Positions 35,043 through 42,908 of a stretch of DNA of 64,000 nucleotides are shown piece by piece. A model generated the notes under the pieces. It was not told the origin of the DNA and made no database searches. It saw nothing but the letters and a program-made list of their open reading frames with translations. Positions within the stretch are counted from its first letter, which is position 1; the number at the start of each line of letters is the position of its first letter. Position numbers and translations under genes: made by a program. Origin of the DNA: Thiorhodococcus minor (GTDB lineage: Bacteria; Pseudomonadota; Gammaproteobacteria; Chromatiales; Chromatiaceae); the NCBI RefSeq assembly GCF_010820565.1, contig NZ_JAAIJQ010000003.1, positions 83,251-147,250 on the forward strand, given 5' to 3'.

Positions 35043-35615
35043 TCAGTTGGCGTCCGCGACTTCGTCGTCCAGATCCTCGGGCGGATCCGGCTCGTAGTGC
35101 ACGACGCCACGGTGACAGTCGATGCAGGTCTTGCCCTTGTCGCGGGCGGAGGCGTGCCGACTGCGCGCCGATCGGCTCTGCTCGGACAGGTCCATGTTGT
35201 CGAAGTCGTGACAGCTGCGGCACTCGCGTGAGTCGTTCGCACGCATGCGGTCCCAGACCATGTTCGCCAGATGCCAGCGGCGCGCCTCGAACTTCTCCTC
35301 CGTGTCGATGGTTCCGAGGATCTCGTGCCAGACGTCCTTGGCCGCGATGATCTTGGTCACCAGCTTGGGTCCAAGTGGCTTGGGGACATGGCAATCCGCG
35401 CAGGTGGCCTGCACCCCGGAGGTGTTTTTGTAGTGGAGCGAGTCTTTGTACTCCTCGAAGTTGGTCTGCATCGTGTGACAGGACGTGCAGAACTCGAGGG
35501 TATTGGTCGCCTTGATGGCGAAGTTGACGCCGAGAACGAGAATTACGCCACCGGCGATGAGGACCCCTGCCAAGACAAGGGAAACATGGCCTGGAGACGC
35601 CGAGAGCTTCGACAT
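35043..35615 (-). CDS. Membrane-anchored tetraheme cytochrome c, NapC/NirT family
   Basis: This 190-residue protein has one N-terminal transmembrane anchor (about 11-33) and four CxxCH heme sites: CTSCH (43), CADCH (72), CRSCH (132) and CIDCH (164). NapC/NirT proteins move electrons between the quinone pool and periplasmic partners. The ATG at 35615 follows AGGAGGATGTC, a strong ribosome-binding site; the longer frame lacks one. As the first gene of the fcc cluster it could link sulfide oxidation by FccAB to the quinone pool in photosynthetic electron flow. The acidic tail (DPPEDLDDEVADAN) is distinctive. Confidence 0.93.
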   Translation of the reverse strand: MSKLSASPGHVSLVLAGVLIAGGVILVLGVNFAIKATNTLEFCTSCHTMQTNFEEYKDSLHYKNTSGVQATCADCHVPKPLGPKLVTKIIAAKDVWHEILGTIDTEEKFEARRWHLANMVWDRMRANDSRECRSCHDFDNMDLSEQSRSARSRHASARDKGKTCIDCHRGVVHYEPDPPEDLDDEVADAN

Positions 35616-35877
35616 CGAGACATCCTCCTCTGTGGCACCACCCTCACGGGGTGCTTGCCGCCGCGGCCTAGCGGCGGGCTTGCCCACCAACTGACACGCT
35701 TAGTTATTGATAATTGTCATGCATGTTACGCCATTCATGCGTCAAGCGCCAAGACCGGTCGACTTCAGATGTGGAACTGGCCGACGAGCGCGCCCTCGCC
35801 CGCAATCGCCCCGAGCTGCCGCGGGGCCGAGCCAGCTGCCTTGAGCGCGAAGCGCGATTCTTGAGTGCCCACTCGCC

Positions 35878-36438
35878 ATGACCTCAGCCCTCTATCTCCT
35901 TCCGGGCCGAAGCAACACCCTGAGCGATCTTGGCGACATCGTCCTGGACCTCGGCATGGATGTCTGCGGGCGCGAGCTCCGCCCGCCCTTCAGCACGCTG
36001 CGATTCTCCGAGCAGCTGGCCTATATCCAGAAGGACCTGCGCACCCTGCTCTGGGCGCCCGAGGCCAAGCTCATCGGTCACTCCTACGGCGGCTATCTGC
36101 TCCTGCACGCGCTGGCCGAGCTGCCACCATTCCCTGGGCGCATCCTGCTGCTCTCGCCTGTCCTCGGCAGCGCCGTCGTGCGCGGCGACAGGCCCTTCTC
36201 ATCCACGCCACCCAGGGCCAGACGACTGCTGGAGCTCTCCGAGCGCCAGACCTTCCCCGCCCCGCGTGCGCTGGAGCTGCATACAGGCGCGGACGACGAC
36301 GGCTGTGATCCCGACCTCGCCAGGACGATTTGCGCGCAGATCTCCACGGCCACGGCGACCGTCGTGCCCGAGCAAGGACACCAGCTCGCACCAGACTATG
36401 TCGCCGAGGTGATCCGCAGCTTCATCAGGGAAGGCTGA
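35878..36438 (+). CDS. Small alpha/beta hydrolase
   Basis: This 186-residue cytosolic protein has a compact alpha/beta-hydrolase fold. The nucleophile elbow is LIGHSYGGYLLLHALA (Ser in GHSYGG). A plausible His is in QGHQLAPDYVAEVI and an acid in HTGADDDGCDPDL. It resembles short esterase or RBBP9-like hydrolases of unknown substrate. It stands alone, divergent from the cytochrome gene, and is followed by the AT-rich promoter region of a small-protein gene. Confidence 0.78.
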   Translation: MTSALYLLPGRSNTLSDLGDIVLDLGMDVCGRELRPPFSTLRFSEQLAYIQKDLRTLLWAPEAKLIGHSYGGYLLLHALAELPPFPGRILLLSPVLGSAVVRGDRPFSSTPPRARRLLELSERQTFPAPRALELHTGADDDGCDPDLARTICAQISTATATVVPEQGHQLAPDYVAEVIRSFIREG

Positions 36439-36772
36439 GCCATGGAGGGCTTCGCAATCGCGGCTCGGCTCGATCTTGCCGACGGCGCAGAGATATGGAT
36501 CAGGTGGAGAGTGGGACGGCCGGAGCCTGGCGCAAGCCCATGCTCATGCCAGTCAAAAATCGTTCGACTCGAACGAACAATCACCCGGAGTCTGTTTGCG
36601 AAGGACGACATTCCCTTCGTTTCTGAGCATTGACCTCTAAGCCAATCAGGAAGAAATTATTCTTTATAAATATTTAGTTACGACAAATTAGCTCAAACTG
36701 GCACAGCGGCTGCGTAATTCGCAGCGAGCGCAACCAAGCGCCATCCCTCGGAGCCGACTTGGAGACATCAAC
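36439..36772. promoter_or_regulatory. AT-rich upstream region and conserved 5' leader of small-protein gene 1
   Basis: No gene is supported in these 334 bases. Around 36640-36695 the sequence turns strongly AT-rich (TTATTCTTTATAAATATTTAG), unlike anything else in the window, and directly precedes a sigma-54-type promoter. From about 36720 to 36772 the leader (GCGAGCGCAAC...AGCGCCATCCCTCG...ACTTGGAGACATC) is nearly identical to that of the gene at 41836. Confidence 0.7.
36699..36713 (+). promoter_or_regulatory. Sigma-54 (RpoN) type promoter of small-protein gene 1
   Basis: TGGCAC at 36699-36704 and CTGC at 36710-36713 place the GG and GC dinucleotides 12 bases apart, the fixed spacing of -24/-12 promoters (consensus TGGCACG-N4-TTGC). 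The same arrangement precedes the paralogue at 41836. The AT-rich DNA upstream would suit an activator or IHF bend. Confidence 0.75.
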
Positions 36773-37024
36773 ATGCTGAGCATCAACGACCTCACCCTTA
36801 GCCACGGCCTCGACACCACTGCCATGGGCAGCGTCCGCGGCGGCTTCGCCTTCGCCAGCGATGTCTTTGGCTACTTCAACAGCCCGACACTCGACCTCGG
36901 CACCCACGAGCTGGTGCAGAGCCAGGCCGTCGCCATCGACCAGAGCGGCGCCACTGGCGGCTTCAACATCAGCGACACCAGCCAGACGCAGAACGGCATC
37001 AGCGGCCAGGTCTCGCTGTTCTGA
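36773..37024 (+). CDS. Small protein 1 with double-glycine-type leader (chimeric paralogue)
   Basis: This 83-residue protein of unknown function starts MLSINDLTLSHGLDTTAMGS and then VRGG, resembling leaders cut after Gly-Gly by peptidase-containing exporters. The remainder is rich in Gln, Ser, Asn and Gly (for example GTHELVQSQAVAIDQSGA and ISDTSQTQNGISGQ). Its promoter, leader RNA and first codons match the gene at 41836, while its second half and downstream DNA match the gene at 42144, so it looks like a recombinant of those two. The ribosome-binding site is TTGGAGACATCAAC. No exporter gene is in the window. Confidence 0.75.
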   Translation: MLSINDLTLSHGLDTTAMGSVRGGFAFASDVFGYFNSPTLDLGTHELVQSQAVAIDQSGATGGFNISDTSQTQNGISGQVSLF

Positions 37025-37549
37025 GACCGCGCCTAGGGGCTGCCCGTGCCGTGTTTCCCGACTCGGGCCTCTGGTGACGCAGCTCCAGCTGCGTCACCAA
37101 GGAGCCGGAGCCCCGCTGCGCGAGTCCGAGGGTAAGCGCCGCTTTCGGTCTGGCGCAGGGGCCTGAAGTGCTCGGCGTCGTGAAGCAGAGCTTCTTCGCC
37201 GAGGTCACGGACCCGGAGCTTTGTGACCAGAAAAGCGGGAAGCAGGCGGAAGGGCGAATGAATTCGCCCCTACAGCACCGGGGGTAGCCCCGAACCGGGG
37301 GGGCGAAAGCCCCGCTCGCTTGGCTGCGGAGGCCTTGATCCCCGGTTGGACAGCTAGGGAGGACGACCGAGAGCGAAGTCCACCGAATTCCGCGCCGGCG
37401 CTGGTGGACTGTGCTGGGAGACTGTGAAGAAATCCTGCGTAGGCGGCGGGAGCTACCGACTTCTTCGAGCTGCGCATCTCATGAGCCGGCGGGCAAGCCG
37501 TCTATCCGCACCAGGCGCGCGGTCCATCGTCGTCGCCTGTCCCCCAGCC
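37025..37549. repeat. Repeat cassette after small-protein gene 1
   Basis: This 525-base region has no supported gene. From 37033 to about 37243 it holds a roughly 200-base element with a palindrome at 37073-37098 (GGTGACGCAGCT/AGCTGCGTCACC arms, 2-base centre) and a second hairpin at the GGTCAC...GTGACC end. The DNA from about 36855 to 37310 is a direct repeat of about 42235 to 42740. A degenerate GTAGGGTGGAC-family copy lies at about 37353-37415. Confidence 0.85.
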
Positions 37550-40500
37550 CTATGCCAGGCTCGAATCGGGCGGCTGGCTGAGCTCGACGCGGAGCGCGCG
37601 GTTGGCCGCGACGCACCTCAAGGGCAGGGTGAGCATGGTCAGGGTCACGGAGGTCAGGGCGCCGAAGAGGAGCGAGATGGCCATACCCTGGAAGATGGGG
37701 TCGAAAAGGATCGCGGCGGCGCCGGCCATCATCGTCAGGTCCGTCACCCAGATGGGGCGCATCCGCGTCTGGCCAGCGCGCAGCACCGCCTCCTCGATCG
37801 AGACGCCGCGGTGCATCTCGTTCTTGGCGAAGTCGACGAAGAGGATGGAGTTGCGCACCTCGATGCCCGCCAAGGCGATGAAGCCGATCATGGAGGTCGC
37901 GGTGAACTCGGCACCCAGCAGCCAGTGACCCGGGACGATGCCGATCACAGTCAGCGGGATCGGCAGCATCACGGTCGCCGGGACGAGGAAGTTGCCGAAC
38001 TCGACGACCAGCAGGATGTAGATGAGCACCAGCGCCGCGGCGAAGGCCAGGCCGAGATCCCGGAAGGTCTCGTAGGTAACGGTCCACTCCCCCGTCCACT
38101 CGAAGCTCGACACCCCCTCGGCCTGCGGCGGACCCGTCAAGGTGCCGGAGATCGCCACGCCATCCGGGGCTCGATAATCTGCAAGCAGACGCTCGATGCC
38201 GAGCATGCCATAGATGGGTGCGCCGAGCCGTCCAGCCATTTCGCCGACCACATATTCCATCGGGCGCAGATCGGTGCGATACAGGATCTGATCTTCGGGG
38301 ATCCTCTCGAACCGGCCGAGCTCGGCCAGCGGCAGCAGGTCTCCCGATGCGGCCATGATCGGCAGGTCGCCGAGTGCGCTGACCGAGGAGCGCAGTGAGA
38401 GCGGCAGCTCGAGCACGATGTTGACCGGCTCCAGCACCTTGCCGCGCTTGACGTCGCCAAGCGCGTACCCGCCCATGGCCATCGCCAGGTTGCGGTTGAC
38501 GCTGTCCACGGTGACCCCGCGCCGCGTCGCCTTCTCGGTATCGATCACGAAGCGCCAGCGCTGGTAGGGCTCGATCATATAATTGTCGACGTCGACGATG
38601 TCCGGCGCCTGCTCGAACATGCGGGTCAGGTCCTCGGCGACCTGCCGCCGCGTCTTGGCGTCTGGGCCATAGACCTCGGCGACCACGGTTTGCAGGACCG
38701 GCGGACCCGGCGGCATCTCGACCACCGCGATCCGCGCATTGTGCTCCTCGGCAATGGGCGCCAGCAGGTCGCGGGCCGCGTTGGCGATCTCGTGACTGCT
38801 GCGCGCACGCTCATGCTTGTCCAGCAGCATGACTTGGATGTCACCTTCCCAGGCGCGCCCGCGCAGGTAGTAGTGACGCACCATGCCGTTGAAATTGAAC
38901 GGCGAGACGGTACCGACATAGCTCTGCAGCGCCGTAACCTCTGGCAGGTGTCGCAACGCCTCGGCGAATCGCCAAGTGACGTTCGCGGTCACCGGCAGCG
39001 CCGTCCCCTCCGGAAGATTCACGACCACATTGAACTCGGGCTTGTTGTCGAACGGCAGCATCTTCACCGTCACCGCCTTGGTGTAGAACATGGAGCAGGC
39101 AAGCAGAAAGGCGACCAGGATGACTCCGAGCAGCCCCCAAGCAAGCCGACGGCTGCGGATGAAGGGCGACACGATCGGGCGGTAGATCTTGCCAATGATC
39201 GCCTGCGTGCGATGCTCCCGCGCTTCGGCGCGCTGCAGCGCATCGAGCCGCGGTCTGAGCAGGTAGGAGCACCAAGGCGTGAAGACGAAGGCCGCGAACA
39301 GCGAGAAGCACATCGCCACCGAGCCGAGCACTGGGATGGGCCGCATATAGGGTCCCATCATGCCGCTGACGAAGCCCATGGGCAGCAGCGCCGCGAGCAC
39401 CGTCAGGGTTGCGATGATGGTCGGGTTGCCGACCTCGCGCACGGCGTCCACGGCAATCTCGGTGCTGGTCTCGCCTTGCAGCAGCCAGCGGCGAAAGATG
39501 TTCTCGGTCACGACGGTCGCGTCGTCGACGAGGATACCGATCGAGAAGATCAGCGCGAACAGACTGACGCGGTCGATGGTGTAATTCAGCGCCCAGGCGG
39601 ACCAGATGGTGATGAGAATAACCAGCGGAATGACGATGATGACCACCAGGGCCGCCCGACGCCCGATGGTGATCCAGCAGATGATGCTCACGGCAACGGC
39701 CGCATGGAGCAAAGCGCCGAGCAGCTCGTTGACCTTATCGTTGGCGGTCTTGCCATAGTTGCGGGTCACCGCGATCTCGACCGCGTCCGGGATGAGGTGT
39801 CCTCTCAAGGCCTCGAGCTTTTCCAGGATCGCGTTGGCGACCGTGACGCCATTGGTGCCCGCCTTCTTGGCGATGGCCAGCGTCACCGCGGGCGCGCGCA
39901 GAGCCTGCTTCCCGGGATCGAGGCTTGCCGCGCCCAGGTGATAGGTCACCATCCTTTGGGTCTCCTCCGGCCCTTCGCGCACCTCGGCGACGTCCCGCAC
40001 ATAGATGGGCATGCCATATTGGCTCCCGACCACCAGTGCGCCGACGTCTTCCGTGGTCCGCAGATAGCCGCCGGAGCTCATCCGCAGCAGCCGATCGCCG
40101 GCCTCCAGCGTGCCCACGCCGCGCTCCTGGTTCGCCTGCCGCACCGTCTCCGCGACCTGCTCGAGGCTGATTCCATAGCCCGCGAGGCGCTCCGGCTTCG
40201 CCTCGATCTGGATCTGGCGGCGCCTGCCGCCGACAACGAAGCCCGGCCCGGTATCCTCGACCTCCTCCAGCCGCTGCAGCAGGTCGATCGCGAGCGCCCG
40301 GAGCTGACTGTCGTCGACTTGGCGCGACCACAGGGTAAGGGTCACCACGGGGACATCGTCGACGCTCTTGGGCTGAACCAAGGGCATCGAGACGCCGGGT
40401 GGGATCTTGTCGAGGTTGGTCTGCAGCTTGTCATGGACCTTGACGATCGCGGGGCCGAGCGGCTCGCCGACCTCAAAGCGCACCACCACCAGCCCCTGCT

Positions 40501-40858
40501 CCCGCTCGGCGGTCGCGTAGATGTGCTTGATACCCGGGATCTCGCTCATCATCCGCTCCAGTGGCCGGATGGCGAGATTCTCGACCTGCTCCGCAGAGGC
40601 TCCCGGGTAATCGAAGAAGATGTCGATCATCGGCACCGAGATCTGCGGATCTTCCTGGCGCGGCGTCACCCATAGCCCGATCAGGCCGACCGCGAGGGTG
40701 GCGAGCATCAACAGCGGTGTCAGCGGCGAATCGACAAAGAGCTTCGCCAGCCTGCCGGCGGGGCCGAGGGGCGGCCCTTGCTCCAATGGCGGCGGAAGGT
40801 GGTAAGCCGCGGGTCGCCTGGAACGGTGTTTCGGGTGATGGTGCGGGACGCGACGCAT
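37550..40858 (-). CDS. RND-family efflux permease (orphan)
   Basis: This 1102-residue inner-membrane proton-driven pump shows the RND layout: a first helix near residue 40-60, a large periplasmic porter region starting GASAEQVENLAIRPLERMMS, a helix cluster with GILVDDATVVTENIF (the paired TM4 aspartates for proton transfer), a second porter region, and a final helix bundle with LAGIEVRNSILFVDFAKNE. No membrane-fusion protein or outer-membrane channel gene is adjacent, so it is an orphan or shares partners. Its N-terminal extension (MRRVPHHHPKHRSRR) is basic and may be a misplaced start. It is flanked by direct repeats of the small-protein cassettes. Confidence 0.9.
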   Translation of the reverse strand: MRRVPHHHPKHRSRRPAAYHLPPPLEQGPPLGPAGRLAKLFVDSPLTPLLMLATLAVGLIGLWVTPRQEDPQISVPMIDIFFDYPGASAEQVENLAIRPLERMMSEIPGIKHIYATAEREQGLVVVRFEVGEPLGPAIVKVHDKLQTNLDKIPPGVSMPLVQPKSVDDVPVVTLTLWSRQVDDSQLRALAIDLLQRLEEVEDTGPGFVVGGRRRQIQIEAKPERLAGYGISLEQVAETVRQANQERGVGTLEAGDRLLRMSSGGYLRTTEDVGALVVGSQYGMPIYVRDVAEVREGPEETQRMVTYHLGAASLDPGKQALRAPAVTLAIAKKAGTNGVTVANAILEKLEALRGHLIPDAVEIAVTRNYGKTANDKVNELLGALLHAAVAVSIICWITIGRRAALVVIIVIPLVILITIWSAWALNYTIDRVSLFALIFSIGILVDDATVVTENIFRRWLLQGETSTEIAVDAVREVGNPTIIATLTVLAALLPMGFVSGMMGPYMRPIPVLGSVAMCFSLFAAFVFTPWCSYLLRPRLDALQRAEAREHRTQAIIGKIYRPIVSPFIRSRRLAWGLLGVILVAFLLACSMFYTKAVTVKMLPFDNKPEFNVVVNLPEGTALPVTANVTWRFAEALRHLPEVTALQSYVGTVSPFNFNGMVRHYYLRGRAWEGDIQVMLLDKHERARSSHEIANAARDLLAPIAEEHNARIAVVEMPPGPPVLQTVVAEVYGPDAKTRRQVAEDLTRMFEQAPDIVDVDNYMIEPYQRWRFVIDTEKATRRGVTVDSVNRNLAMAMGGYALGDVKRGKVLEPVNIVLELPLSLRSSVSALGDLPIMAASGDLLPLAELGRFERIPEDQILYRTDLRPMEYVVGEMAGRLGAPIYGMLGIERLLADYRAPDGVAISGTLTGPPQAEGVSSFEWTGEWTVTYETFRDLGLAFAAALVLIYILLVVEFGNFLVPATVMLPIPLTVIGIVPGHWLLGAEFTATSMIGFIALAGIEVRNSILFVDFAKNEMHRGVSIEEAVLRAGQTRMRPIWVTDLTMMAGAAAILFDPIFQGMAISLLFGALTSVTLTMLTLPLRCVAANRALRVELSQPPDSSLA

Positions 40859-41229
40859 GGTGGTCTCTCACTGGCGCGCGCGAAGTACGAAACCTGCCGT
40901 TACCTCTGAGTATAGTCGTCGCCCGATTCAGACCTGCGGCGACCGCTGCACCCTGCGCAAGGCCGCCTCGTCGCCTTGAATCATCGGAAGCTTCTCGACC
41001 TCAAGCCCTGCTCGCGTCGAGCTGGGGAAACACTGAAGCTGGGTGTTGCTCGGTCAATTCGAACGAGCTCAGGCAGCCCTGGAGCAAGGGATGCGGCGAT
41101 CATTCTCATGAGAGGGTGGACGAACGAGCGTGAAGTCCACCAAGCCCTGCTCCGAAATTGGCGGACTACGCTAGCCCCGTGCCACCCCCGGTGGACTGCG
41201 CTGCGCTTGTCCACCCTACACGGCTGGAG

Positions 41230-41260
41230 GCCATCTGCAGGGTGATTGGGTCGCTCATCG
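41230..41260 (-). pseudogene. Relic of a GT4 gene start, copy 1
   Basis: On the minus strand the codons starting at an ATG near 41260 read MSDPITLQMA. They match the first ten codons of the intact glycosyltransferase at 25441 (MSDPTTLQMV) at nine of ten residues or nearly so, and then run into a GTAGGGTGGAC palindrome. A second copy lies about 165 bases away. Confidence 0.6.
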
Positions 41261-41394
41261 GCCCCAACACCGAATCGTAGGGTGGACGAACGAGCGTGAA
41301 GTCCACCAAGCCCCGCTCCGAAATTGGCGGACTGCGCTAACACCGTGCCACCCCCGGTGGACTGCGCCAGCGCTTGTCCACCCTACACGGCTGG

Positions 41395-41425
41395 AGACCA
41401 TCTGCAGGGTGATCGGGTCGCTCAT
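41395..41425 (-). pseudogene. Relic of a GT4 gene start, copy 2
   Basis: On the minus strand from an ATG near 41425 the codons read MSDPITLQMVSSR and then enter a GTAGGGTGGAC palindrome (GTGTAGGGTGGACAAGCG). This is the same truncated gene start as at 41230-41260, in tandem. Confidence 0.6.
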
Positions 41426-41761
41426 TGCATGCCAGCCACGCTCGTAGTCTGCATCCCGGCGCCTGGCACCCTGCCAGGTCGGACAAGCCTGCCCCATGGA
41501 TCAGCGCGCTCAACCTCAGGCCGCGCTGCCCCGGAGAGGAGATGGCCGAAGCCCGACCTTCCCGAGTCATCCTGCCGGCCGCTAGGGCCATGGGATGCCA
41601 GGCCGACTCAGCCTAGAACGACCTCAGCCTGGCTCTCGCAAACACTTCTGCCTTTAATGTTCGCCTATCACGAACAGATATTCCTTTCCAAGCAACCACC
41701 CGCGCCCGGCGAAGCCCGCGATGGCTTGCTGCATAAGGGCTCATAGCGAATTTCCAAAAGT

Positions 41762-41776
41762 TGGCACAACGCCTGC
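41762..41776 (+). promoter_or_regulatory. Sigma-54 (RpoN) type promoter of small-protein genes 2 and 3
   Basis: TGGCAC (41762-41767), five spacer bases and CTGC (41773-41776) give the -24 GG and -12 GC at the required 12-base separation. The predicted transcript start near 41788 leaves a leader of about 48 bases, which is conserved with the locus at 36.7 kb. Confidence 0.75.
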
Positions 41777-41835
41777 TTAGTTCTTAGCGAGCGCAACAGA
41801 GCGCCATCCCTCGAAGCCAACTTGGAGACATCATC

Positions 41836-42090
41836 ATGCTGAGCATCAACGACCTCACCGTCCGCCACGACCTCGACACCACTGCCATGGGCAGCGTCCG
41901 CGGCGGCTTCGCCCTGAGCGACTTCGACTCCTTCTTCGGCATCGCCAACGCCCCCGAGATCGACATGGGCACACACTTGCTCGCACAGGGCCAAAGCCTG
42001 GCCGTCGATCAGTCGCTCAACATCGGCGGACTGAACCTGGTGATCTCGGATCAGGACCAGAACGCCATCTCCGGCCAGGTCGCGATCTGA
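41836..42090 (+). CDS. Small protein 2 with double-glycine-type leader
   Basis: This 84-residue protein of unknown function has the leader MLSINDLTVRHDLDTTAMGS followed by VRGG, then a hydrophobic/acidic stretch (ALSDFDSFFGIANAPEIDMG) and the family's C-terminal pattern (GTHLLAQGQSLAVDQS, then GGLN and ISDQDQNAISGQV). It is related along its whole length to its neighbours at 42144 and 36773. The ribosome-binding site is TTGGAGACATCATC. It is followed after 53 bases by the next paralogue and probably shares its transcript. Confidence 0.78.
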   Translation: MLSINDLTVRHDLDTTAMGSVRGGFALSDFDSFFGIANAPEIDMGTHLLAQGQSLAVDQSLNIGGLNLVISDQDQNAISGQVAI

Positions 42091-42143
42091 GCCAGACCAG
42101 CCCAGCACCATTGAAAACACACAGAGATTCAGGAGACACCACC

Positions 42144-42407
42144 ATGCTGACCATCACCGATCTGAACGCCGACCGCACCCTGGACAAGGCCGCCATGAGC
42201 GGCGTGCGCGGCGGCTTCGCCTTCGCCGGCGACGTCTTCGGCTCCATCGCAGGCTATGTCAACAGCCCGACGCTCGACCTCGGCACCCACGAGCTGGTGC
42301 AGAGCCAAGCCGTTGCCATCGACCAGAGCGGCGCCACCGGCGGCTTCAACATCAGCGACACCAGCCAGACGCAGAACGGCATCAGCGGCCAGGTCTCGCT
42401 GTTCTAA
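42144..42407 (+). CDS. Small protein 3 with double-glycine-type leader
   Basis: This 87-residue protein begins at the ATG at 42144, chosen because AGGAGACACCACC precedes it and because it restores the family start MLTITDLNADRTLDKAAMSG plus VRGG. The mature part (FAFAGDVFGSIAGYVNSPT...) has the same GTHELVQSQAVAIDQSGA and ISDTSQTQNGISGQV tail as small protein 1. The nearly identical DNA implies recent duplication of the 3' half. Function is unknown; a secreted, Gln/Asn-patterned peptide is suggested. Confidence 0.78.
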   Translation: MLTITDLNADRTLDKAAMSGVRGGFAFAGDVFGSIAGYVNSPTLDLGTHELVQSQAVAIDQSGATGGFNISDTSQTQNGISGQVSLF

Positions 42408-42908
42408 GACCGCGCCTAGGGGCTGCCCATGTTGTGCTTCCCGACTCGGGCCTCTGGTGACGCAGCTCCAGCTGCGTCACCAAGGAGACGAAGCTCCGCT
42501 TCGCGAGTCCGAGGATAAGCGCCGCTTTCGGTCTGGCGCAGAGGCCTGAAGTGCTCGGCGTCGTGAAGCAGAGCGTCGTCGCCGAGGTCACGAAGCCCGA
42601 GCTTCGTGACCAGATAAGCGGGAAGCAGTTGCCGGACACGTCCTTCGGGGTCGTCCGAAAGGCCTCGCCGCGGCGACTTGAGTCGCCCTTGGCGCTGGCG
42701 AGAGGGCGAGTGAATTCGCCCCTTGCAGCACCAGCGATCGTCCCGAACGGGGGTCTTCCGGCCCCCGTTCGCGTTGCGGGCCGCCTCGGCCGTATCCGGC
42801 GCGGAGCCAACGCCGGGCTCACCGATCTATCCCGCTAGTCACGACGCGTTCACAAGACCGGCGCAATGCGACAAAATCGAGCATGCCTCAAGGACAAGAG
42901 CGAGCTCA
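42408..42908. repeat. Repeat cassette after small-protein gene 3
   Basis: These 501 bases hold the second full copy of the roughly 200-base element (42418-42630), with palindromes at 42456-42481 (GGTGACGCAGCT arms) and 42586-42611 (GGTCACGAAGC/GCTTCGTGACC). A separate 10-bp stem, CGAACGGGGG/CCCCCGTTCG (42744-42771), may be a terminator without a U-tract. The rest, up to the WYL gene, shows no gene. Confidence 0.82.

Larger units (their letters stand above)
40859..41835. repeat. Long noncoding region with two tandem GTAGGGTGGAC-family repeats
   Basis: No intact gene is supported in these 977 bases. Positions about 41103-41265 and 41278-41426 form two tandem units of about 172 bases. Each holds an enlarged palindrome (GGGTGGACGAACGAGCGTGA ... 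TTGTCCACCCTAC) joined to a short relic of a glycosyltransferase gene start on the minus strand. Small hairpins follow, for example CCTGGCACCCTGCCAGG near 41461. The last 75 bases are the promoter and leader of small-protein gene 2. Confidence 0.8.

Noticed and set aside
41762-41776. Possible RpoD promoter at the small-protein loci
   Set aside because: No good -10 lies at the right distance from the conserved leader, whereas the -24/-12 elements are conserved at both loci.
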